Shown: positions 1 through 6,916, numbered from the stretch's first letter. The stretch: 8,989 bases of DNA from JANXVY01 sp038329675 (GCA_038329675.1 JBBQNE010000129.1:1-8989), one strand, 5' to 3'. Notes: generated from the letters alone by a model not told the origin. Program-made: numbers and translations.

Positions 1-10
1 TCGTCTCCAT
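1..10 (-). CDS. Probable first codons of the next puf gene (pufB expected), cut by window edge
   Basis: An ATG at 10-8 on the minus strand is preceded by TAAGG six bases upstream, a plausible ribosome binding site, and reads Met-Glu-Thr before the window ends. In photosynthesis clusters that carry pufQ, the next gene is normally pufB, the light-harvesting 1 beta polypeptide, so position and strand suggest pufB. Three codons cannot identify a protein; the assignment rests on gene order only. Confidence 0.35.
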
Positions 11-149
11 GTTTGGCCTTACGGCCGGTTACCGCGCGTCCCCCGCGGCGGGGTCTTGCCGGGCGCATCCATTGCTGGATGATCCGCGGGGATCGACTAT
101 CCGATGGCAGTCCAGGTTCTGGCGCAGCCATTGGAGGTTCAACGTCCGT
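11..149 (-). promoter_or_regulatory. Structured pufQ-to-puf intercistronic spacer with four short hairpins
   Basis: This 139-base non-coding stretch holds four perfect short inverted repeats in a row. At 66-81 a 6-bp stem (CATCCA/TGGATG) closes a GCAA loop on the minus-strand RNA. At 81-94 a 5-bp stem (GATCC/GGATC) has a 4-base loop. At 41-53 a CCCCG/CGGGG stem has a 3-base loop. At 15-26 a GGCC/GGCC stem has a GUAA loop. GCAA and GUAA both fit the stable GNRA tetraloop rule. The last hairpin overlaps the TAAGG ribosome binding site of the following ATG. In Rhodobacter the puf transcript is processed between pufQ and pufB and stabilised by hairpins, so a similar role is a reasonable inference. 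No poly-T tract follows any stem, so simple termination is unlikely. Confidence 0.5.
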
Positions 150-374
150 TCAGCCCATGAAGGCGAACGGCGTGTAGGTCTCGGCCGCGCGCTGCGCTTC
201 GGCCATGAATCCGAGGTAGCTTTCGCTATTGGTGGCGCCAAACATCCAACGCAGCGGGATCAGCCGGTCGGCAATCGCCGCGAGCAGGAAGATCGCGAAT
301 GTCGTTGCGTAGATCATGCGGAAGCCGACCGTGTTCTTGCGGGCGTCTTTATGGATGCGGGTTTGAGCGGCCAT
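150..374 (-). CDS. pufQ: PufQ, small membrane protein of the puf operon
   Basis: This encodes a 74-residue protein with a basic N-terminus (residues 1-19), one hydrophobic membrane segment (about 19-41) and the C-terminal ending TYTPFAFMG, which together fit the PufQ family. PufQ is a small membrane protein needed for normal bacteriochlorophyll formation and photosystem assembly in Rhodobacter; its exact biochemistry is unsettled. I chose the ATG at 374 because it gives 74 residues, the usual family length, and has ACGGAG six bases upstream. An in-frame ATG at 434 overlaps the bchZ stop as ATGA and has GGAG eight bases upstream, and would add 20 polar residues. That alternative start would couple pufQ tightly to bchZ and cannot be excluded. 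The gene lies directly after bchZ and before the expected pufB, as in Rhodobacter. Confidence 0.85.
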   Translation of the reverse strand: MAAQTRIHKDARKNTVGFRMIYATTFAIFLLAAIADRLIPLRWMFGATNSESYLGFMAEAQRAAETYTPFAFMG

Positions 375-430
375 GGGAGGCTCCGTTTTCGGGTTCGGGT
401 GGGCGTTTTGATCGGGACTTCGAGCGATAT

Positions 431-1876
431 TCATGCGACTTTCTCCCCCCGCCGGGTGCGGGCGACGCGGGAGGCCGTGACGCGTAGTTCACCAGCGCGT
501 TCAGCGTCGGCTTCAACGGCGTCACGCAGGCGTTTGGCAGCTGAGATCCGGACAAGAACCGGCTCAGCGCCGACAATATCTTCGAGCATTGCGTGTGCGT
601 CGGCGTCCCAGGGGCGCGACGAGGTCTGCGATAGTTTTGACGGTGTCGCCTCGACCCGATCCATCTCGGTCGATAGCGGGAGGATGTGGAACAGCGCATC
701 AAACAGCGCGTTGCAAACTTCCTGCACGAGGTATGTTGCGCCCGCGTAGCCCATGAACGGCGTACCCGTATGCCGGCGGATAATCGCGCCGGGGAACGAG
801 GCTGGAATATAGCTTGAGCGCGAGCCCGCTTCGGCCAAGTACATGCGCTCGTTGTAGCTGCCAAAGACGATCAATGGTGGCTGTTTGCGAATGGCTGCAC
901 GGACGGCATCGTTGTCGGTTTTTGCCCCAGCACAGCGCGAGACCGCAAACGAACACGGCAGACCAAGTTCGGTTTCGAGGAAATTCCGGATGCCACGGGC
1001 GTACGTTTCGTTGGCGACGATGCCGAAGTTTGCCGTGCCGAAGAAATCTTGCGTCACCGAACGCCAAAGATCCCACATCGGCTTTAGCGTCGTGTGCTTT
1101 TCGCGGGTGATAAACGGCTCGGGATCGAGCCCAGTCAATTCGCCCAGCGAACGGAGAAACGCTGTCGTCGAATGGATGCCGACTGGAGCTTGCAAGTAGG
1201 GCCGCTCCAGCGCTTCGCACAGCAAGCGGCCGTATTCGCGGTACATGCAAACGTTGACGTCGGCGTCGGCCAGTTTTGTAACGTCAGCCAAATGGCTACC
1301 GAGCGGGAAGACCATGTTGATGTCTGCGCCGATGCCTTCGATCAGCCGCCTAATTTCGGCGACGTCGGAGGGCCCGTTGAACATGCCGTAGGCAGGCCCA
1401 ATGATATTGACCCTTGGCTTGTCACCGTCCTTGCGCTTGCGCTCGGGCACGCGCTTGGGGCCAAATTCGGTCCACAGCCACAGCATCGCGCGGTTGGCGC
1501 TCTGCCATTGGTCTTCATCGATCGTGCGCGGCAAGAAGCGCTTAATGTTGGTGCCTTCGGGCGTCACGCCGCCGCCGATCATTTCGGCGATCGAACCGGT
1601 GACGACGACGCTTGGCAAGGCTGGATCAAGTGACTTGTGGGCGCGGCGCATCGCGCCTTCGGTGCCATGTTGGCCGAGTTCGTCTTCGCCAAGCCCGGTG
1701 ACAACGATCGGTAGCTCGTGCGGCGGCAGAGCGTCAGTGTAGTGGAGCACCGATGTGACCGGCAAATTCTCGCAACCGACCGGGCCGTCGATAACAACTT
1801 GGAGGCCTTTGATGGCGGCGAAGACGTAGACGCTACCCCAGTAGCCGCCCGCTCTATCGTGGTCGAGGATGAGCAT
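431..1876 (-). CDS. bchZ: Chlorophyllide a oxidoreductase subunit BchZ
   Basis: This is a 481-residue subunit of chlorophyllide a oxidoreductase, which reduces the C7=C8 bond of ring B of chlorophyllide a on the way to bacteriochlorophyll a. BchZ pairs with BchY to form the nitrogenase MoFe-like catalytic component. The N-terminus has the family signature MLILDHDRAGGYWG, followed by DGPVGCENLPVTS. Its Cys35 is the residue reported as the BchZ ligand of the [4Fe-4S] cluster in Roseobacter. Further along are HYTDALPPHELPIVVTG and SIAEMIGGGVTPEGTN. The C-terminal 60-70 residues look like the domain shared with BchB (protochlorophyllide reductase 57 kDa subunit C-terminus). The ATG at 1876 overlaps the bchY stop as TGATG, has GAGGAG eight bases upstream and places the cluster ligand at Cys35. 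An upstream start at 1966 would only add bchY-overlapping residues. Confidence 0.97.
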   Translation of the reverse strand: MLILDHDRAGGYWGSVYVFAAIKGLQVVIDGPVGCENLPVTSVLHYTDALPPHELPIVVTGLGEDELGQHGTEGAMRRAHKSLDPALPSVVVTGSIAEMIGGGVTPEGTNIKRFLPRTIDEDQWQSANRAMLWLWTEFGPKRVPERKRKDGDKPRVNIIGPAYGMFNGPSDVAEIRRLIEGIGADINMVFPLGSHLADVTKLADADVNVCMYREYGRLLCEALERPYLQAPVGIHSTTAFLRSLGELTGLDPEPFITREKHTTLKPMWDLWRSVTQDFFGTANFGIVANETYARGIRNFLETELGLPCSFAVSRCAGAKTDNDAVRAAIRKQPPLIVFGSYNERMYLAEAGSRSSYIPASFPGAIIRRHTGTPFMGYAGATYLVQEVCNALFDALFHILPLSTEMDRVEATPSKLSQTSSRPWDADAHAMLEDIVGAEPVLVRISAAKRLRDAVEADAERAGELRVTASRVARTRRGEKVA

Positions 1877-3465
1877 CAGATCATCTCCTCGGACTTTTTG
1901 GCCTTGGCGAGTTTGCGGGCATAGCCTTCGCGGAACTCGGGGCGCAGCTTTGGCTGTTCGGTCCACACGCCAGCGGACTCACCGGTGCCGACGCCATCAA
2001 AAAATTCGCTCATCTCAAGGAAGCGGGCTTTGTTGGCGATCGCCGCGTTCACGACTTGACCGAGCGATCCAGCACCTGCGACGCCCATCAGGGGGCGGGC
2101 CGAAATCAAGTTGGTGAAGTAGAGCGCGGGGATCGACAGCTGCTTGGCTTTTTGCACGACCGGTGTGGTGCCAATCGCGAGGTCGGGCTTCCACTCGGCC
2201 ATTGCCGCGAGGTCCTGTTCGAGGCTCGCGCGATATTGGATATGGACGCCTTTTTCCTCTAACCAGACGCGATCGGCATCCGACCAGACCGTCTTTGGGC
2301 AGGCTGTACCGACGTAACGCACGTCCGCACCGCTCTCGATGAGGAGCCGTGCGACGATCAATTCCGAACCTTCGTAGCCCGACAGCGTGATGCGGCCTTT
2401 GACGGGGACCTTGGCCAGAGCGCTGGTGATCAGCGGCAGCCACTTGGCCTTAGCCGCATCGACCATCGCGGCCGGTACACCCGCTGCGGCACCAACGACA
2501 TCAAGCCATGCGGCGGTGCCATCGCGTCCAACAGGCGCCGATCCGACGACTGTGCGGCCAGCGGCTTCGAACTCACGGATGCTGGCGGTATAGAAAGGGT
2601 GGATCGCGGCAGCGACTGGGCTATCGAGCGCGGCGTACAGCTCGCGCCATTCGCGCGTTGGCACAACGGGACCGGCGGCCATGCCGATATCTTCGAGCAG
2701 CATGCCGATGCCGACGGGATCGGCTGGGAACATTTCGCCAAGCAAAGCTACGGCTGGACGGGCGCTACGGCCCGATCGCGGCATCGTCACGGGGCCTTGC
2801 TCTGCCTCGCGGCGGGCGTAGCTCAACATGGCTCCGGCGAGGACGTCCTTGGCCTCAGCGTGGGTTGGCACGCCAAAGCCTGGCACATCGATACCAATGA
2901 CGCGGACGCCATTGATTTCCTTTGGCAGGATCTGCAGGGGCACGCCGGATGCCGAGGGAACGCACAAATTCGTGACGATGATCGTATCGTAGAGAGCTGG
3001 GTCGGCGAGTTGATGGACCGCGTCGCGGATGTCTTCAAACAGCTTGCCGGTGACCAGCGTTTCGCTGTCGAAGGGCACGTAACCGACGGTGCGGCGGGCG
3101 CCGTAGAAGTGGCTGGTGAATGTTAAACCATAAACGCAGCATGCCGAGCCACACAGCACCGATGCCGTCCGTCGCATTCGCAATCCAACGCGGAGAGAGC
3201 CGAACGCGGGGCACATACTTTGCGGCTTATCGTGTGGGCCAACGGGATAATCTGCAGCGTAACGATCGAGCACGTCTGACTTGCCCGCTGCGGCAGCGGC
3301 TGCCCGCATCGTGTCGTTGCCGGCATGGCAACCCAGATCGGCGGCAGCAGGCTTAGCGCGCAAGTTGGGTACGCTTGCGACGGGATCGTTCACGATCGAG
3401 CCAGCGAAGCCGAGATCTTCGGCCTCGTCCGTGGCGCTCTCGTTATGTTGATCCGATGCCGTCAC
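1876..3465 (-). CDS. bchY: Chlorophyllide a oxidoreductase subunit BchY
   Basis: This 529-residue protein is the partner of BchZ in the catalytic component of chlorophyllide a oxidoreductase. Recognisable family stretches are MCPAFGSLRVGLRMRRTA (84-101), GSACCVYGLTFTSHFYGARR (106-125) and TNLCVPSASGVPL (165-177). Cys85, Cys110 and Cys168 have the same spacing as Cys62, Cys87 and Cys145, the BchY cluster ligands reported for Roseobacter. All three are therefore present with a constant offset of 23. The start is a GTG at 3465 with AAAGGA nine bases upstream; the next Met is at residue 53, too far in. The 23-residue offset means a slightly longer N-terminal tail, rich in Asp/Glu/Ala and of no obvious function. 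The gene follows bchX after 46 bases and overlaps bchZ by one base, so the two catalytic subunits are translationally coupled. Confidence 0.97.
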   Translation of the reverse strand: MTASDQHNESATDEAEDLGFAGSIVNDPVASVPNLRAKPAAADLGCHAGNDTMRAAAAAAGKSDVLDRYAADYPVGPHDKPQSMCPAFGSLRVGLRMRRTASVLCGSACCVYGLTFTSHFYGARRTVGYVPFDSETLVTGKLFEDIRDAVHQLADPALYDTIIVTNLCVPSASGVPLQILPKEINGVRVIGIDVPGFGVPTHAEAKDVLAGAMLSYARREAEQGPVTMPRSGRSARPAVALLGEMFPADPVGIGMLLEDIGMAAGPVVPTREWRELYAALDSPVAAAIHPFYTASIREFEAAGRTVVGSAPVGRDGTAAWLDVVGAAAGVPAAMVDAAKAKWLPLITSALAKVPVKGRITLSGYEGSELIVARLLIESGADVRYVGTACPKTVWSDADRVWLEEKGVHIQYRASLEQDLAAMAEWKPDLAIGTTPVVQKAKQLSIPALYFTNLISARPLMGVAGAGSLGQVVNAAIANKARFLEMSEFFDGVGTGESAGVWTEQPKLRPEFREGYARKLAKAKKSEEMI

Positions 3466-3511
3466 TGTTGGCGTTCCTTTCGTGTCGTCTGTGGTCGCGT
3501 GGCGTCGTTAA

Positions 3512-4528
3512 TCAAACTGCGTCGTAGACGACTTCAAGTGAGCGTTTCTGGACTTTGATCAGCGCATTCATGTCTTCGGCTAATGCTGGCGTCAGCACGA
3601 CGCCGCGGCCGACCTGTTCGCCCTTGAACAGACCGAGCAATCCGTCTTGGGTCAGCGGTGTTGGGCGGAGCGGCGGCGCGATGGCGACCTGCTCGGCGAG
3701 GCCTTCGAATACGGACGCCCATTCGGTGCCAGGCCGGCCGATGATTTCGTAGTTGGCACTTTTGCGGCGGATGTCATCGTTAGCTGGGATCGCTGCCAGA
3801 ACGGGAATGCCGACGGCGGCTGCGAATGCCTGCGCTTCGCCAGTATGATCATCCTTGTTGATGACGAGGCCAGCGACGCCGACGTTGCCGCCGAGTTTGC
3901 GGAAATACTCAACCGCTGAACAAACGTTGTTTGCGACGTACAGCGATTGCAGGTCGTTTGACCCGACCACGAGCACCTTCTGGCACATGTCGCGGGCGAT
4001 CGGCAGGCCGAAGCCGCCGCACACCACGTCGCCCAGAAAGTCGAGCAGGACGTAGTCGAAATCCCAATCGTGGAAGCCTAGTTTTTCGAGCAATTCGAAG
4101 CCGTGGATGATCCCGCGTCCGCCGCAACCGCGGCCAACTTCGGGCCCGCCAAGCTCCATGGCGAACACGCCATCGCGTTTGAAGCAGACATCGCCGATCA
4201 CGACAGGATCGCCAGCGAGCTTCTTCTTTGCCGACGTTTCGAGGATCGTCGGGCACGCGCGACCGCCAAACAGGAGCGACGTCGTATCCGACTTTGGATC
4301 GCAGCCGATCAGCAGCACTTTCTTGCCCTGCTGCGCCATCATGTAGGACAAGTTGGCAAGCGTGAAGCTTTTGCCGATGCCGCCCTTGCCGTAGATCGCG
4401 ATGATCTGGGTCTGCTTGCGAATTGGGCCGGTGTGGACCGCTGCTGGTTCCTCAGCTGCTTCCTGACGGAGAAGGTCTGCCATGACCTGGGCATTGAGGC
4501 TTGAAACGGCGGTACTACACGCTGTCAT
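3512..4528 (-). CDS. bchX: Chlorophyllide a oxidoreductase iron protein BchX
   Basis: This 338-residue protein is the ATP-dependent reductase component of chlorophyllide a oxidoreductase. It is a NifH/BchL-like homodimer that carries a [4Fe-4S] cluster and passes electrons to BchY-BchZ. A P-loop YGKGGIGKS lies at residues 46-54 and a switch-like IGCDPKSDTT at 74-83. Cys135 (in GRGCGGRG) and Cys170 (in GDVVCGGFG) have the spacing expected for the cluster ligands of this family. The presence of FLGDVVCGGFGLPIA and the bch context separate it from NifH and BchL. About 40 residues precede the P-loop strand, as is usual for BchX and longer than BchL. I chose ATG 4528 because it overlaps the bchC stop as ATGA and has GGAG nine bases upstream. 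A TTG at 4543 is in frame but less convincing. Confidence 0.97.
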   Translation of the reverse strand: MTACSTAVSSLNAQVMADLLRQEAAEEPAAVHTGPIRKQTQIIAIYGKGGIGKSFTLANLSYMMAQQGKKVLLIGCDPKSDTTSLLFGGRACPTILETSAKKKLAGDPVVIGDVCFKRDGVFAMELGGPEVGRGCGGRGIIHGFELLEKLGFHDWDFDYVLLDFLGDVVCGGFGLPIARDMCQKVLVVGSNDLQSLYVANNVCSAVEYFRKLGGNVGVAGLVINKDDHTGEAQAFAAAVGIPVLAAIPANDDIRRKSANYEIIGRPGTEWASVFEGLAEQVAIAPPLRPTPLTQDGLLGLFKGEQVGRGVVLTPALAEDMNALIKVQKRSLEVVYDAV

Positions 4529-4534
4529 GACAGC
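4521..4534. repeat. Perfect 14-bp palindrome over the bchC stop / bchX start
   Basis: GCTGTCATGACAGC reads the same on both strands and contains the ATGA where bchC stops and bchX starts. As RNA it could fold as a 5-bp GCUGU/ACAGC stem with the start codon in a 4-base loop. It may be coincidental because the stem is short. If formed, it would make bchX initiation depend on ribosomes arriving from bchC. Confidence 0.45.
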
Positions 4535-5565
4535 TGTCTCCAATCGAGGACCATCTTAAGGCAGGCGGGATCGCCGAACGCGATCTCATAGGCGGAGCGT
4601 GCCTCACCGGCCGGCTTGACGTGGGTGACGAGGCCGTCGAGCGACAAAGCTCCGGCTTCGACAAGTTGTGTGACCGCGGCGAGATCGGCCGGTTTCCATT
4701 CGGCGGAAATCCGGAATGTCGCTTCGCGCATAAAAGCTGGCGGGAACGCGAACCGCACGGGTTCGTCGTAGAAGCCAGCCAGAACAATCTCACCGCCGGG
4801 CTTTAGCCGCTGGACAAGCGCGTCCAGCAAGCTCGCATCGCCAGAGCAATCGACGATCGTACGGTAGTCGCGACGCCCATCCGTGGATGGCTCGATGACG
4901 GTATAACCGGCTGTATCCCGGCCGTTTTCGCGCCGAGAAGCGTTGGTTTCCCAGACCACGGGGGCGCCGCCAGCCGCGACCGCGAGGCGAGCAACGAGGC
5001 GACCGAGTACGCCATGGCCGACAATCAAATCTGGGTTGGCGCGGCGCGGCGCGTTAGCGCCAGTCTGCAGGGCGGGAGACGTCGGGGCTGGAGACATCGG
5101 GGCTGGAGACGTAACGTGGTAGGCCGTGGCGGCAAGCGCGAGGAGCACCGCGCTCGAACCGGTGTTAAGAGCGCCAACATCGCCTTTGATCGCGGGGGCC
5201 GTGACCAGGCGCGAGCCAGCCGTTACGACACGACCGCTTGCCCCGCCAAAGAGGCCGCGGGCATCCCGGTAGCAACTCGCCCCAGGGACAAAAACATTAT
5301 CGCCGACACTGCGACCCGACGCTGAGCCCGCGTGGCGGACAACACCAACCGACTCGTAGCCCGGCACGAGCGGATAGCCGAGGCCTGGAAACTGCGGCAT
5401 CCGGCCGGTCCACAGCAGACGCTCGGTGCCGGTGCTGATGCCGCTCCACTGGATATCCACGATGCAGTCGCGATCGCCTGGCTCGGTCAGTGCGAGACGT
5501 TCGAGGGACAGGCTCTCGGGCCTCTCCATCACAACGGCTAACGATGACAATTGCAGCGAGGTCAC
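4525..5565 (-). CDS. bchC: Bacteriochlorophyllide a dehydrogenase BchC
   Basis: This 346-residue protein of the zinc-less alcohol dehydrogenase-like type oxidises the 3-(1-hydroxyethyl) group to 3-acetyl in late bacteriochlorophyll a synthesis. Family landmarks are SGISTGTERLLWTGRMP (41-57), YPLVPGYESVG (64-74), the turn GLFGGASGRVV (104-114), a nucleotide-binding VGHGVLGRLVARLA (182-195) and LKPGGEIVLAGFYDEP (254-269). The reading frame opens further upstream (GTG at 5700), but that codon sits on the -10 of the bchC promoter. I place the start at the GTG at 5565, which has AGGA seven bases upstream and leads straight into the conserved N-terminus. The protein is roughly 30 residues longer than typical BchC. 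Most of the excess is a Pro/Ser/Ala-rich insertion at about 152-177, just before the nucleotide-binding motif, built from a 15-bp tandem repeat. The stop overlaps the bchX start. Confidence 0.95.
   Translation of the reverse strand: MTSLQLSSLAVVMERPESLSLERLALTEPGDRDCIVDIQWSGISTGTERLLWTGRMPQFPGLGYPLVPGYESVGVVRHAGSASGRSVGDNVFVPGASCYRDARGLFGGASGRVVTAGSRLVTAPAIKGDVGALNTGSSAVLLALAATAYHVTSPAPMSPAPTSPALQTGANAPRRANPDLIVGHGVLGRLVARLAVAAGGAPVVWETNASRRENGRDTAGYTVIEPSTDGRRDYRTIVDCSGDASLLDALVQRLKPGGEIVLAGFYDEPVRFAFPPAFMREATFRISAEWKPADLAAVTQLVEAGALSLDGLVTHVKPAGEARSAYEIAFGDPACLKMVLDWRQLS
5075..5112. repeat. 15-bp tandem repeat inside bchC (2.5 copies)
   Basis: The plus-strand unit GGAGACGTCGGGGCT occurs at 5075-5089 and again at 5090-5104 with one change (G to A), followed by eight bases of a third copy (5105-5112). 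On the coding strand it gives the in-frame peptide repeat T/M-S-P-A-P-(M)-S-P-A-P-T-S-P-A-L. Because 15 is a multiple of three, copy-number changes keep bchC in frame. Confidence 0.9.
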
Positions 5566-5652
5566 GTTCGTATCCTGAATGTCGGGCGCTTCGCGGCCAC
5601 GAATTGGCCAAGACGTCTGTGGAGCGTTCAGATGGGGGTTTGGCGAACTGAA

Positions 5653-5669
5653 CGTTCGATCAACGAACG
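5653..5669 (-). promoter_or_regulatory. Hairpin in the bchC 5' leader
   Basis: CGTTCG and CGAACG form a perfect 6-bp inverted repeat around a 5-base loop. It lies roughly midway in the leader of about 127 nt predicted between the bchC transcription start (near 5692) and the GTG at 5565. It has no T-run, so it is not an obvious terminator. It could be a leader hairpin or a protein-binding site. Confidence 0.5.
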
Positions 5670-5694
5670 GTCGGTGAAGCTGCGACCCCATGAC

Positions 5695-5712
5695 CGTCAC
5701 TTTAGGATTACG
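5695..5712. promoter_or_regulatory. Degenerate second PpsR/CrtJ-like palindrome over the bchC -10
   Basis: CGTCACTTTAGGATTACG has the form CGT-N12-ACG, one base off TGT-N12-ACA in each arm. It lies exactly 8 bases from the perfect site at 5721-5738 and covers the predicted -10. CrtJ of Rhodobacter capsulatus binds paired palindromes at bchC, one near each promoter element. The spacing here supports a cooperative pair; alone, this site would be too weak to call. Confidence 0.5.
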
Positions 5713-5726
5713 GATATGAATGTCAA
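5699..5726 (-). promoter_or_regulatory. Sigma-70-type promoter for bchCXYZ
   Basis: On the minus strand, TTGACA (5726-5721) is a perfect -35. After 16 bases comes TAAAGT (5704-5699), matching TATAAT at four of six positions. The start of transcription would fall near 5692. It sits between crtF and bchC in an AT-richer stretch, and both elements are covered by PpsR-like palindromes. It would give bchCXYZ, and by read-through puf, their own oxygen-regulated start in addition to read-through from crtF. Confidence 0.7.
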
Positions 5727-5738
5727 TCGAGATTTACA
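5721..5738. promoter_or_regulatory. PpsR/CrtJ operator overlapping the bchC -35
   Basis: The minus strand reads TGTAAATCTCGATTGACA, an exact TGT-N12-ACA palindrome. This is the recognition pattern of the aerobic repressor PpsR (CrtJ), which controls bch and crt genes in purple bacteria. The last six bases are the -35 of the bchC promoter, so a bound repressor would block polymerase directly. Confidence 0.8.
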
Positions 5739-5743
5739 GTATT

Positions 5744-6916
5744 TCAGCTGGGTTTTTTGGGCAAAGCCACAATTAGGCTCACCAAGAGGGGGTTCCGTGG
5801 CTCCACCACTCGGCATTTGTAAAAGCCAGCCTCGCTTAGTAGGCGCTTGAAATCATTGGCTGATCTGGCACGTCCCTTGCCCATCGCTAGGAGATAAAAC
5901 GAGAAGTAAGCGTCCATTACGGGGCCGGTGTAACGCCCGCCCGACATAGGCTCAGCGATGACGAGCGTCGCGTCATGTTCCATCGCAGAACGGGCGGCTT
6001 TGAGAATAGACACCGCCGAAGTGTCATCATGGTCGAACAGAACACGCACCAAAGTGACCACGTCGGCGCCAGTGGGTAGCGAGTCGCGATAAAAGTCGCC
6101 GCCGATTGCGCTCGTACGGTGCCCTAAGCGGTCAGCATCAAAGCGAGATTGCGCTATTGCAGCCACGGCTGGCAGATCAAACAGCGTCATGGAAAGGCCC
6201 GGCGCGGCTTTCGCAACGGTGGCGATAAATGTCCCATCACCGCCGCCAATATCGAGCAAGTGCCTGTGATTCTCAAAGTTGTAGGCGCCGACGACCTCGG
6301 CTGCGATCATGCGTTGGCTTGTGGCCATCAGCTCGGTGTAAGTTGCGACTTCACCGTCGGATAATGCGGCTGGGCGGTCAGCCGTTGTGTAGGGCCAATA
6401 GGCAGACATCCCGGTTCTGGGTTTATTCGGGCCAAGCAGAGCGACTGGATCGTAAAGGTCGACATAGAGGGTCGCGTGATGCTCGACCATTGCGGCGATT
6501 GAGCTATCCTTGGCGACGGCTGCGCCGAGCGTTCCGAGCCCGATCCGTCCTCCAGGCCGCCGTGACAGCAACCGCAGCGACACGGCGGCCGCAGCTAAAC
6601 GTTCAATTGATTCAACGGGTAGCGCCGTACGCGCGGCGATTTCGGTAATCGCTAAGGGCCCATCGCGGAGCATCGCGAACACCCCGAGCCGGACGCACGC
6701 GAGGAGAACTTGTGTGTAAACAAAGCCAGCGCAAATATCGAAAAGCGCCCTTGTTTCCCGCCGCGCCAAGCTGCGGATGCCCGGTAACCGAAAGGCCGCC
6801 TCATGGAACCTTTGGCTGAGCAACATCTGGTCGCGCCACCGGGCGAAGCGTTCAAAAAACGCGTCCGACAGTCGATTGAACAACCGGGCAGTCTCCCCTG
6901 CTGCGCGATCGTCCAT
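5744..6916 (-). CDS. crtF: Hydroxyneurosporene / demethylspheroidene O-methyltransferase CrtF
   Basis: This 390-residue S-adenosylmethionine-dependent O-methyltransferase methylates the C-1 hydroxyl of acyclic carotenoids made by CrtC/CrtD, giving methoxy-carotenoids such as spheroidene or spirilloxanthin. The N-terminal half (about 1-200) is the helical dimerisation region, with a winged-helix-like AITEIAARTALPVESIERL at 89-107. The SAM-binding glycine motif LLDIGGGDGTF lies at 220-230, followed by the acidic LFDLPAV at 245-251. VLFDHDD at 292-298 corresponds to the catalytic-loop region of small-molecule methyltransferases, and EPM at 322-324 is also conserved. The ATG at 6916 gives the usual family length, although no good ribosome binding site is visible before it. 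It lies upstream of bchC on the same strand, as in other clusters, but no crtE lies next to it. Confidence 0.93.
   Translation of the reverse strand: MDDRAAGETARLFNRLSDAFFERFARWRDQMLLSQRFHEAAFRLPGIRSLARRETRALFDICAGFVYTQVLLACVRLGVFAMLRDGPLAITEIAARTALPVESIERLAAAAVSLRLLSRRPGGRIGLGTLGAAVAKDSSIAAMVEHHATLYVDLYDPVALLGPNKPRTGMSAYWPYTTADRPAALSDGEVATYTELMATSQRMIAAEVVGAYNFENHRHLLDIGGGDGTFIATVAKAAPGLSMTLFDLPAVAAIAQSRFDADRLGHRTSAIGGDFYRDSLPTGADVVTLVRVLFDHDDTSAVSILKAARSAMEHDATLVIAEPMSGGRYTGPVMDAYFSFYLLAMGKGRARSANDFKRLLSEAGFYKCRVVEPRNPLLVSLIVALPKKPS

Noticed and set aside
9..749. 246-codon open frame on the plus strand opposite pufQ and bchZ
   Set aside because: It is antisense to two clearly recognisable genes, its protein is Arg/Ser-rich without a domain, and such frames are common in high-GC coding DNA.
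1876..1966. Longer bchZ start at 1966
   Set aside because: The extra 30 residues overlap bchY and lack BchZ character. The start at 1876 has a strong ribosome site and places the cluster ligand at Cys35.
4529..4543. bchX start at TTG 4543
   Set aside because: The ATG at 4528 overlaps the bchC stop as ATGA and has its own GGAG; the TTG adds only five residues inside bchC.
5653..5669. Inverted repeat as a crtF terminator
   Set aside because: It has no T-run and lies downstream of the bchC promoter start, so a leader hairpin fits better than a terminator.
5566..5700. Longer bchC start at the GTG at 5700
   Set aside because: That codon overlaps the predicted -10, so it would not be on the promoter's own transcript, and the extra 45 residues do not resemble BchC.
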